This document shows, piece after piece, positions 6,101 to 12,932 of a stretch of 23,322 nucleotides of DNA; within the stretch, counting starts at the first letter, position 1; the number at the start of each line of letters is the position of its first letter. This stretch comes from RH-AL1 sp964247745 (lineage in GTDB: Bacteria; Pseudomonadota; Alphaproteobacteria; Rhizobiales; Beijerinckiaceae). The position numbers were made by a program, and so were the translations under genes. The DNA is taken from the NCBI GenBank assembly GCA_964247745.1, contig CAXTVT010000056.1:1-23322 (forward strand), given 5' to 3'. Below the pieces are notes generated by a model, which saw only the letters and a list, made by a program, of their open reading frames with translations, did no database searches and was not told the DNA's origin.

Positions 6101-8419
6101 TCCTACAATCGCGATCCGTCGGTCGAGATGACGCTGCCCACGGCGGCGACCGCGTCGCCGAGCCTCGTCGAGAGATGAGGCGCCTTCGCCCTCGTCGATG
6201 TGGGACGCCAGCGCCCGCACGGTCGGATGGGCGAACAGGTCGCTCACGGCGAGGCGTCCCGCGCAACCGGCGGCCAACTTCGCGTGCACGGCGGCGACGC
6301 GAATCGAATCGCCGCCGAGTTCGAAGAAGTTCGCGTCGCGCGGTACGTCGGCGATCCCGAGCACCTCCGCCCAGGCGGCGCGCACTGCTTCCTCCGTCGC
6401 CGAGGCTGCCCGCGGCCCGAGGCGCGGCGCGGCTACGCGGTCGCGATCCGCCTCGAAAGAGGCGAAAGTCGCGAGCCGTCCGCGCGCCCAGAGTTCGGCG
6501 GTCTCGCGGCGACGGAGCTTGCCGGAAGTCGTTCGCGGAAGGCGACGCGGAGGAACGAAGGCGATTGTTCCGAGGACGAGGCCGTGGTTCGCCGCGACGT
6601 CGCGGCGGACGGCTGCCGCCAGACGACCCGCATCGAGCGCGGATCGACGCGGAAGCTCGACGACGAGCGTCGCCGCATCCGCGTCGGCCGCGGCGAAGGC
6701 TGCGCACTCGCAGGTCGAGAGCTCGGGGGCGGCGGCGCGGCAGGTCGCCTCCATGTCGGCAGGGTGATGGTTGACCCCGCGTACGATGATGAGATCCTTG
6801 ATGCGCCCGACGACGAAGAGCTCGCCGGCGTGCAGGAACCCGAGATCGCCCGTTTTCAGGAAGCCTCCCGCTTCGCCGGGGATCGGGAGGTTGAAGGCCG
6901 CGGAGCTTGCCTCCGAAGCACGGTAGTACCCGTGGGACACGCTCGGACCGGCCACCACGATCTCGCCCAGCTCGCCATCTGGCACAGGGCGGTCGCCGTC
7001 GCCCACGAGGCGCACGGACAGATTAGCAGCGATCCTTCCGCAAGAGACGAGGGAGCGAACCGCCCCCGCGTCGCCATGCTGGCCCATCGCCAGGGCCTGT
7101 CCACCAGCGAGCGCGCGCTCGTCGAAGTCGACGATGGAACAGGTCCGATCCTGCACGTGGCCCGACACGAAAACGGTCGCCTCGGCCAGGCCGTAACAAG
7201 GAGCGAGCGCCTGCGGACGCAGGCCGCAACGGGCGAAGCGTCTTTGAAACGAGCGCACCGTACCGTGCCGAACCGGTTCGGCGCCGCAGATGGCGATGCG
7301 CCACGACGACAGATCAAGCCCATCCAACTCCTCGTCTGCGATGCGGTCCAGGCAGAGCTGATAGCCGAAGTTCGGACCACTGCTGACGGTAGCTCGATAT
7401 CTCGAGATCGTTCGCAGCCACAGCAGGGGATCGGCGATGAAGCTCGCGGGCCGCATGAGCACGACGGAGGCGCCAGAGACGATCGGCCAGACCGCTCCCA
7501 GCATCAATCCCATGTCGTGGAAGAGGGGCAGCCAGCTCACCACCACGTCGTCGCTGCCCGCGCGGAACGAGACGTTGAGCGCCTCGACGTTGGCCATGAG
7601 GTTCGCATGCGTGATCATCACCCCCTTCGGATCCGAGGTGGATCCCGAAGTGAACTGCAGCAGGGCGAGATCGGTCGGTACCGGCGGTGTCATCGAATGC
7701 GTCGAGTCGCGCGGCAGATCCTCGAGCATCACCACCGCGCTCGCCGACGCCTTGACCGCAGCGGTTTCGCGCGCGTCGGTCGCCAGCACCGCGGGAGCGC
7801 AGATGCGCAGCACCGCCTCCAGCGGGGACGTGGTGCGCAGGAGCGAGCGCGGATCCACGGGGACCGCGGTCACGCCGGCGCGCATCGCGCCAAGCAGCTC
7901 GACGAGCGCCGCAATGGAGGTCTGTCGGGCGAAAACCACGCGCTCGCCCCTCAGGCCGCGCGCGAGCATGTCCTCGGCCTTTTCCTCGACGAGGGCCCGC
8001 AATCCGGCGAAGGTGACGCTCGCCTCCTCTTCGCCGCCGGCGCCGACGATCCTCACCGCGACCTTGTCCGCAAAGACGACGGCGTTCTTGTCCAGCGCCT
8101 GCAGCAGCGTGGCCGGCGCGTCCGCCGAGAGAGTCTTCGTGGCGCAGACGGCCGCGGTGCCGCTCGACGTGAGCGACCGTTGGTGGGCATGCGACCGCGG
8201 CAGCCGAGCGGATGGCGCTCTTTTGAGCTTGAAAGCATCCCGGATCCGCGCAACGCACGCGCGGCCTTCGTCACTGTCGAGCCATTGCTGCGCAACCACT
8301 CGCGTCGCGTGAGCCGCCTCAAGGATCTGCGGAGAAAACTTACCGGCGATGGGCACCACGACATGCCATCGACCGTGGGCACGTTCAAAAACGTAGGCCG
8401 TCCCGTCTCGAAGCAGCAT
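3185..8419 (-). CDS. FAAL-ACP-KS-AT-ACP single-module polyketide synthase
   Basis: This 1744-residue protein combines a fatty acyl-AMP ligase with one condensing module. Residues 1-95 are an unrecognised extension. Residues ~100-650 are the ligase: LQFTSGSTSDPKGVMITHAN (254-273), CYGLAEATVF (408-417), KTGDLGFL (522-529) and the FAAL-type GRIKDLIIVRGVNHHPADME (538-557). ACP1 has LGGDSI with S705. The ketosynthase (~768-1175) has C921 in TACSTS, H1057 in EAHGTGTPLGDP and H1097 in KANIGH. The acyltransferase (~1268-1560) has GHSFGE with S1364; QAFH at 1460-1463 resembles the HAFH of malonyl-specific domains. ACP2 has LGGHSL with S1689. No KR, DH, ER, MT or TE is present. The inferred reaction is fatty acid to acyl-AMP, loading on ACP1, one malonyl condensation, and a beta-keto acyl chain on ACP2. 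The ATG at 8417-8419 is the first standard start in an open frame, but it lacks a good ribosome site. Confidence 0.93.
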   Translation of the reverse strand: MLLRDGTAYVFERAHGRWHVVVPIAGKFSPQILEAAHATRVVAQQWLDSDEGRACVARIRDAFKLKRAPSARLPRSHAHQRSLTSSGTAAVCATKTLSADAPATLLQALDKNAVVFADKVAVRIVGAGGEEEASVTFAGLRALVEEKAEDMLARGLRGERVVFARQTSIAALVELLGAMRAGVTAVPVDPRSLLRTTSPLEAVLRICAPAVLATDARETAAVKASASAVVMLEDLPRDSTHSMTPPVPTDLALLQFTSGSTSDPKGVMITHANLMANVEALNVSFRAGSDDVVVSWLPLFHDMGLMLGAVWPIVSGASVVLMRPASFIADPLLWLRTISRYRATVSSGPNFGYQLCLDRIADEELDGLDLSSWRIAICGAEPVRHGTVRSFQRRFARCGLRPQALAPCYGLAEATVFVSGHVQDRTCSIVDFDERALAGGQALAMGQHGDAGAVRSLVSCGRIAANLSVRLVGDGDRPVPDGELGEIVVAGPSVSHGYYRASEASSAAFNLPIPGEAGGFLKTGDLGFLHAGELFVVGRIKDLIIVRGVNHHPADMEATCRAAAPELSTCECAAFAAADADAATLVVELPRRSALDAGRLAAAVRRDVAANHGLVLGTIAFVPPRRLPRTTSGKLRRRETAELWARGRLATFASFEADRDRVAAPRLGPRAASATEEAVRAAWAEVLGIADVPRDANFFELGGDSIRVAAVHAKLAAGCAGRLAVSDLFAHPTVRALASHIDEGEGASSLDEARRRGRRRGQRHLDRRIAIVGMAGRFPGAPDLDAYWNLLIERRQAGVTNAGTTGSTRLDGADLFDATFFDVSAVEARLMDPQQRILLECVYAALEAAGCVPGSTTGAIGTFVGCGMNPGRLPLLAARLGRQDAAERWGTILGNDKDYLAARIAYKLRLTGPSLTIQTACSTSLVAVHVACQSLLAGECDTALAGGVSVGGADVPEGSRRGGDVFSSADRCRPFDAAADGTVFGEGCGVVVMKRFSDAVAAGDHVHAVVLGSATNNDGAARLGFSAPGVRGQSAVVAEALAAAGVHAEDVGYVEAHGTGTPLGDPLEVAALARAFRTDTQRRGYCALGSVKANIGHLTAAAGVAGLIKTVLSLEHEVLPPQACFNAPSAALDLPATPFKVCTVPTSWPRSGVPRVAGVSSFGMGGTNAHVVVGEAPPPSAPREARAELLLVSAKTAEALDRAASSLAFRLEARPEIALADVAHSLSHGRPEYAHRRTVVASSVSEAAQALAGGIGRRRPGPAVEAATPVVFAMPGAGSQRAMMGSAVWRREEAYRKTFNLCCAALSDELGFDLRAAVLDDGADAGRLMSRVEVAQPALFAVSVALAALWRSWGVEPAALLGHSFGEVTAACVAGVFELEDAARFVALRSRLVAGTPAGAMLAVLARKEDFECALAPGLSIACLNGEAAHVVSGPRPLIEALDARLSREGTLCRPIATDQAFHSALMDDAVGPLVEHLAGVRMRPPRLPLISGVSGDWIGAEAASPGYWGRHLREPVRFADGLRTLVACDARVLLEVGPGRVLCRLAQQAFPDGRLVGIAGLPDADGGEREVSGLLRAAGDLWARGCARSSRDVAPGFGSKVPLPMHPMLRRRYVLAHDVPPWPLDDAVPVDPPAAAGAELGNDAPTYLATVYVPGGGPGAAVSAAWCEVLEMPHVAVDDDFFDLGGHSLLAARLADRLATTFGTSVSAADVMRHPTPERMIQHLVSASPGRPRRSPLTPEPVE

Positions 8420-8509
8420 GTGCGACCCGCAGCAGGTCAGCTCTCCCGTAGCCCAGATGGGTCGGCGGGGGCGGACGCGAGCAGTCTGACGACGGCAGGA
8501 GCGCCCGTA

Positions 8510-8531
8510 AATCGGTCTAAACCAACCGATT
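8510..8531. promoter_or_regulatory. 22-bp dyad in the synthase promoter region
   Basis: AATCGGT (8510-8516) and ACCGATT (8525-8531) are perfect 7-bp inverted arms around an 8-base spacer, CTAAACCA. The dyad lies in the 134-bp gap between the synthase start (8419) and the end of the GGDEF-EAL gene (8554), next to an A/T-rich patch at 8531-8543, where a promoter for the minus-strand operon would be expected. Size and symmetry fit a TetR- or LuxR-type operator. No regulator is coded inside the operon, so the binding protein is unknown. The operator role is inference. Confidence 0.45.
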
Positions 8532-8553
8532 AACTAAAAATTAATGGCGTTGC

Positions 8554-10980
8554 CTAATTGCCTGCGCGAGTGCGAAGGCATTCCGGCACCGCCGGACCAA
8601 GCCTGCGCGCGGGATCGACGTTCGCCCGGCGGACCCGCTCCAGGAGCGCAGGGACCTCCCTCGCCGGCACTGGCCGCGAGAACAGGTAGCCCTGCAGGTC
8701 GTCGCAACCTGCATGGCGGAGGAATGCAGCTTGCGTCTCCGTCTCCACTCCTTCAGCCGTGGTTTGGACGGCGAGGCTCCGCGCGAGGGCGACGATCGCC
8801 TCCACCACCGCTCGACTCGCATCGCGCCGATGGGCGTCCGCGACGAAGGAGCGATCGATCTTGATGCGATCGACGGCGAAGCGGCAGACGTAGCTGAGCG
8901 ATGAGAAGCCCGTGCCGAAGTCGTCTATAGCGACCTTGATGCCTGCGGAGCGCAGCTCGCGCAAAGTCTCGGGAGCGGCTCCGTCCTCGAGGAGCATGCC
9001 CTCGGTGATTTCGATCTCCAAACGGTGCGCCGGCAGGCCGCTGTCGCGCAACGCCCCGTACACGTCCGATCCGAAATCCACGGCGCGCAACTGCCTGGGC
9101 GACACGTTGACGGCGACCCGCACGTCCTTGGGCCAGCGGGCCGCCTGCCTACAGGCTTCCGCGAGGATCCATTTGCCGAGAGGCTCGATGAGGCCGCACT
9201 GTTCCGCGACTTGGACGAAATCGCCCGGAAGAACCCTGCCCCTGGTGGGCGAATGCCATCGCAAGAGTGCCTCGAACGCCACGATCCTGCCGTCCGCGCA
9301 GGAGACGATCGGCTGGTAGTTCAGCTCGAACTCATCCCGCTGCAACGCCGAAGCGAGGTCTGCCTCCATCGCCCGGCGCGCGAGTACCGCCTCCTCGATC
9401 GCGGGATCGAAGAGGCGGCAGCTGTTCTTGCCGTCGGCCTTGGCGGCGTAAAGGGCCATGTCCGCCTTTCCGAGGAGCTCCTCCCTGTCCGAGGCGTGCA
9501 ACGGCCGAGTCGCCACGCCGATGCTGAGCCCGACGACGAAGGAGTGCCCGAACGCCTGAAATGGAGTCTCGAAGGCCTCCACGAGGCTCTTGGCGCAGAG
9601 GACCGCGGCGGCGCTGTCGGTCTCGAGAAAGACGGCGAACTCGTCTCCGGAAAGGCGGGACACCACGGCGCCGCGCGGGACGCGTTTCGAGATCCGATCG
9701 GCGGCCTGCTTCAACACCGCGTCACCGGCGGCGTGGCCGCCGTCGTCGTTGACACTCTTGAAGTCGTCCACGTCGAGATACAGGATGGAACCGTCCGATA
9801 GCGGACGCTGTGAAATGGCCTCGTCGACCAGCCGCGAGAAGGTCGCGCGGTTCGCGAGCTTCGTGAGGTGATCCCTCTCAGCCAGATCGGTCATGCGCCG
9901 CGCGTCCGCGCGCGCCTCGGTGACGTCGGTCGCTACGCCGTGGAAGCCGTTTAGGCTTCCATCGGGTCCATGGATCGGGCGGCCGGTCAGCTTCCACCAA
10001 CCCGCGCCGTTCGGGAGGAGCACCTCGACAACCCTGTCGACGAAGGGCCGGCCGGCGACGAGCGCTTCGACGACGCCCTTCTCGTCACCCCCGGGATCGA
10101 TCGCGGGCGCAAGCAACTCGGTTAGGCTGGCGCCGAGCGCCTGCTCTCGCCGGAGGCCGCTGACCTCGAGCATCCGAGGAGGCACGTAGGAAAGCCTGCC
10201 GTCGCGATCCGTCCTCCAGAGCCAGTCCTTCGCGTTTTCCTCGAAATCGCGCAGCAGGAGGGCAATGGTGTCGTTGGTCCCGCGCAACTCGATGCGCGCA
10301 TCGAAGCGTTCGCGCGCGATGCCGTTCATGAACATGCGGCAGACCACCGTGAAGGCCGCGTAGATCAGTAGGAGCACGCGGATCGTGAAGCAGTCCGGGT
10401 CGCCGCCGTAGCCGACGCTGGCGAAGGCTGCCACGACGATCGGCAGGAGGAACGACATGGAGGCCGCCATGATGGGCCCGATGACGTAGACGATGGAGAT
10501 CAGCCCGGCGATCGTCGCGACGACGATGGGCACGTGCGGTCCCCCGGGCACGGTGAGGAACGTGATCGGGAGGATCGACCAAGCAGAACCGGACGCGAAG
10601 GCGAGCACCGTCGCCACGGCGTGTCCGGTCGCCACGGATCGCGGCGAGGAGGTGATCCGCCAGCTATGTGCCGACAGCACGGCGATCGTCGCCGGCACCG
10701 CGACCGCCACGAGGAGAAGCGTGAGGGCTGCCCGGCTGCCCGTTCCGGGCAGTACAAAGCGGAGCGCGAAGGCGACAGCGACCTGCGGCATGGCCGTGAG
10801 CAGCACGATGCGTCGAGTCTCCTCGAGCTGCATCGCTTCGACCTCGAAGGATTCGGAATCCCCCAAACGCTTGAATGTAGCCCAGCTCGGCCGCATGAAA
10901 CCCAGCGCGGAGCCACAGCCCTTCATGGCGTCGTTGATCCTCCTGATCAGGTCGATGCGTAAACTGCTCGCCCGCCTCAT
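8554..10980 (-). CDS. Membrane-bound PAS-GGDEF-EAL cyclic-di-GMP protein
   Basis: The 808-residue form has hydrophobic segments between about residues 57 and 216 (roughly five to six membrane helices), a PAS-like domain at 240-355 ending GVATDVTEARADARR, a GGDEF domain at 365-525 and an EAL domain at 535-785. The diguanylate cyclase signature reads SGDEF (444-448), a variant compatible with activity. The RxxD inhibitory site is absent (RGAV at 436-439). The phosphodiesterase half keeps EALLRW (570-575), VNVSPRQL, DDFGTG (686-691) and AEGVETE, so both activities are possible. I chose the ATG at 10978-10980 because GGAAAG sits 5 bases upstream; a longer frame from 11091 has an unconvincing leader. 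It would sense a signal through the membrane/PAS part and change cyclic-di-GMP, affecting motility or biofilm. It reads toward the synthase operon but is separated by 134 bp. Confidence 0.93.
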   Translation of the reverse strand: MRRASSLRIDLIRRINDAMKGCGSALGFMRPSWATFKRLGDSESFEVEAMQLEETRRIVLLTAMPQVAVAFALRFVLPGTGSRAALTLLLVAVAVPATIAVLSAHSWRITSSPRSVATGHAVATVLAFASGSAWSILPITFLTVPGGPHVPIVVATIAGLISIVYVIGPIMAASMSFLLPIVVAAFASVGYGGDPDCFTIRVLLLIYAAFTVVCRMFMNGIARERFDARIELRGTNDTIALLLRDFEENAKDWLWRTDRDGRLSYVPPRMLEVSGLRREQALGASLTELLAPAIDPGGDEKGVVEALVAGRPFVDRVVEVLLPNGAGWWKLTGRPIHGPDGSLNGFHGVATDVTEARADARRMTDLAERDHLTKLANRATFSRLVDEAISQRPLSDGSILYLDVDDFKSVNDDGGHAAGDAVLKQAADRISKRVPRGAVVSRLSGDEFAVFLETDSAAAVLCAKSLVEAFETPFQAFGHSFVVGLSIGVATRPLHASDREELLGKADMALYAAKADGKNSCRLFDPAIEEAVLARRAMEADLASALQRDEFELNYQPIVSCADGRIVAFEALLRWHSPTRGRVLPGDFVQVAEQCGLIEPLGKWILAEACRQAARWPKDVRVAVNVSPRQLRAVDFGSDVYGALRDSGLPAHRLEIEITEGMLLEDGAAPETLRELRSAGIKVAIDDFGTGFSSLSYVCRFAVDRIKIDRSFVADAHRRDASRAVVEAIVALARSLAVQTTAEGVETETQAAFLRHAGCDDLQGYLFSRPVPAREVPALLERVRRANVDPARRLGPAVPECLRTRAGN

Positions 10981-11477
10981 CTCGTCTTTCCGCTGACTGC
11001 CTCGCCCGCGGGCGTGCAGCTCTGGCGTCGAAGCTACCTTGAACAGGTTTAAGATTGATTGCCGTGCTGCAGGCGGCCGCACCGGCAGCATCGAGCGAAA
11101 GCAGACGGGACCTCCGAAAACGGACGAGCGTAATACGGGATGTGAGAATCACGATCTCCGTTAAAGTCGGGCGATCATCGCGCGATCGAACGAGGTCAGG
11201 CCTGACGTGGACGCTTCGACCTTTACAGCCCCAAGGAAGGTCGCTCGCCGAGGGCGTTCGAACGCACCGCGAGATCGCCGTCCATCAAACACGAACTCTG
11301 CCGCGCCAGCGGTGACGGTGCGCGACGGCGATCGGGTCGGTTGCCCCGGTCCGACGGGGGGGGGGTCGATCTCGACGTGCCGCAATGGTTGCCCGTGCAA
11401 CCGAACTTTCCGGTACGGTTAGCCTTGCCGTCGGCGATCCGGCACCCGATGTCTCCTGAATCGCTTCGGAGACGTCC
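10981..11477. other. Intergenic region with G10 tract and short palindromes
   Basis: This 497-bp gap separates two divergent genes and no coding sequence is convincing. It holds a perfect 12-bp palindrome GTCAGGCCTGAC at 11195-11206 and a run of ten G at 11356-11365. A dyad pairs GTCTCC (11451-11456) with GGAGAC (11468-11473); the second arm covers the likely ribosome site of the small ORF starting at 11478. Promoters for both flanking genes should lie here, but no firm -35/-10 pair was picked out. Confidence 0.5.
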
Positions 11478-11678
11478 ATGATAAAGGCCATCGTCCCGTT
11501 CCTTTCGGTCCTGCTTCTTGCCGGTTCGGCGCAAGCGGGGGCGGCCCATGCGCCATCGGAGCGGCGCGCGAGCGTCCGGGACGCTTGGTTCCGCAAGGCC
11601 GTACGCCACATCCTCTCGGGGGAAGCAACAAACGCGCATCCGGCTTTGTCGCGCAATCCTCGAGTCAGGGGATCTTGA
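11478..11678 (+). CDS. Short secreted protein, possibly truncated TonB-C-type protein
   Basis: The 66-residue ORF starts with a convincing signal peptide, MIKAIVPFLSVLLLAGSAQA, and has GGAGAC 4 bases before its ATG. After the signal comes RRASVRDAWFRKAVRHI and then HPALSRNPRVRGS and a TGA. The spacing of a conserved proline about fifteen residues after a VRxxI helix, followed by an RG pair, resembles the start of the TonB C-terminal domain (energy transducer TonB family), which would need some 60 further residues. The frame ends where that domain should continue, so this is probably a truncated gene, though a genuine small periplasmic protein cannot be excluded. The TonB link is from motif memory only. 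Confidence 0.4.
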   Translation: MIKAIVPFLSVLLLAGSAQAGAAHAPSERRASVRDAWFRKAVRHILSGEATNAHPALSRNPRVRGS

Positions 11679-11887
11679 GGAAAAGGCTCCTGTAGGATGC
11701 ATAGCGCATGGCCGCCGTATCTCAGACGCTGATGACCGATCGTTTGATTAGCCTTGCTCGGGACGCCGAAGGTCTTGAGGTTGCGATGGAAAATGCTCGC
11801 CGAGGCACATGCAAGGCGTACTGACCCTGGCGAAGGCGAGTGCGGTCGTCGTCGGGCAGATACTCGAGACGGTCGACGCCGGACCAA
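11679..11887. other. Spacer between small secreted ORF and regulator gene
   Basis: About 210 bp between convergent 3' ends. I see no gene, no strong hairpin with a T-tract, and no clear continuation of the TonB-like domain. Confidence 0.4.
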
Positions 11888-12874
11888 TCAAGCCCAGCGC
11901 GCTCGATAGTCTTGCGGCGAGCAGGCAAGCAGGCGCAGAAAGCTTCGTCGCATCGTCTCTTCCGAGCCGAAGCCGCAGCGCAGAGCGATGCGCTTGACCG
12001 GAAGCCCTGCCTCGACAAGCAGACGTCTGGCCGCCTCCACCCGCAAGCGCTCGACCGCTCGCGCCGGCGTCAGATTGGTCGCTTCGACGTAATGCCGGCT
12101 GAAGCTGCGCTCGCTCATCCCGGCCTGTCGGGCGAGAACCGCCAGCGAGAGATCATCAGCGAGATGCCCGTCGATCCAACCATGGAGTGAGCCGAAGCGA
12201 TCGTCCGCCGCCTGCAAGGCGAGTGCGGCGCTGAACTGCGCTTGGCCGCCGGGTCGCTTGAGGAACATCACGAGGTAGCGGGCGATGTCGAGCGCCGCGC
12301 CGCGGCCCAAATCCTCCTCGACCAGCGCCAACGCGAGGTCCATTCCCGCCGTGACGCCAGCCGACGTCCAGACCGAACCGTCACGCACGAAGATCGGGTC
12401 GGGTTCGACACGCACCTTCGGAAAACGTTGGGCGAGATCGGCACAACTCGACCAGTGCGTCGCCGCTCGCCGCTCATCGAGCAATCCCGTTTCCGCCAGC
12501 AGAAAGGCGCCGGTGCAGACCGATGCGACGCGCCGAGCCCGGCTGGACCGCGTGCGCAGCCAATCCATCAGCACGCGGTCTTGCGCCGCTGCGGCGACAC
12601 CGGGCCCCCCCGCGACGATCAAGGTGTCGATCTCGGCCCCGACTTCGGGCAACGGCTCCGCCGAGATCGTGAGACCTGACGAGGTGGTGACGCTTGCTGC
12701 GTCCCGGGCGATCACGCGCGTTGCGTAGGGCAGCGTGCTTCCGCTGCAAAGCCGCTCGTTGCCGGTTGAAAACACCTGCAGCGGACCGGCGACGTCGAGG
12801 AGTTGCACTGAGGGAAAGGCCAGCACCTCGACAATCCGGCTGCAGTCTGGCGAGGAACGAGGGGCTTTTGGCAT
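11888..12874 (-). CDS. GlxA-type AraC-family regulator with DJ-1/PfpI sensor domain
   Basis: The 328-residue protein has an N-terminal DJ-1/PfpI amidotransferase-like domain (about 12-195; AFPSVQLLDVAGPLQVF, then SVCTGAFLLAETGLL with C120) and a C-terminal AraC helix-turn-helix pair (about 227-328; LSLAVLARQAGMSERSFSRH and RIALRCGFGSEETMRRSF). This is the GlxA regulator architecture. It is divergent from the DJ-1 hydratase-like gene at 12933 and most likely controls it. The frame is open to 12934, but that ATG shares its bases with the start of the divergent gene (CATG). I chose the ATG at 12872-12874, which begins MPKAPRSSPD and leaves 58 bp for the promoters. Neither start has a strong ribosome site. 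The sensor domain is homologous to the enzyme it faces, suggesting that it binds a related small molecule; this is inference. Confidence 0.9.
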   Translation of the reverse strand: MPKAPRSSPDCSRIVEVLAFPSVQLLDVAGPLQVFSTGNERLCSGSTLPYATRVIARDAASVTTSSGLTISAEPLPEVGAEIDTLIVAGGPGVAAAAQDRVLMDWLRTRSSRARRVASVCTGAFLLAETGLLDERRAATHWSSCADLAQRFPKVRVEPDPIFVRDGSVWTSAGVTAGMDLALALVEEDLGRGAALDIARYLVMFLKRPGGQAQFSAALALQAADDRFGSLHGWIDGHLADDLSLAVLARQAGMSERSFSRHYVEATNLTPARAVERLRVEAARRLLVEAGLPVKRIALRCGFGSEETMRRSFLRLLACSPQDYRARWA

Positions 12875-12932
12875 GCAAGCCAAACTTAGGCTCGATAGCT
12901 TGTCATCGTCCAGTCCGAAGAAGGAGACGCTC
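12875..12932. promoter_or_regulatory. Divergent promoter region of regulator and hydratase-like gene
   Basis: The 58-bp gap must contain, or overlap, the start signals of both divergent genes. A small dyad AGCC-N7-GGCT lies at about 12879-12893. AAGGAGA at 12921-12927 is a good ribosome site for the rightward gene. The AraC-type regulator probably binds here, but no operator consensus can be defined from one copy. Confidence 0.4.

Noticed and set aside
5481..6707. 408-codon minus-strand frame inside the synthase gene
   Set aside because: Arg-rich off-frame shadow of the KS/ACP region; contains no motif.
6200..8533. 777-codon open frame on the plus strand, antisense to the synthase
   Set aside because: It has no recognisable domain, is rich in Arg, Asp and Gly as expected of a complementary-frame shadow, and lies wholly over the strongly conserved FAAL and ACP coding sequence.
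10981..11091. Longer start for the GGDEF-EAL protein
   Set aside because: The extra 37 residues have no family character and no ribosome site; the ATG at 10980 has GGAAAG at good spacing.
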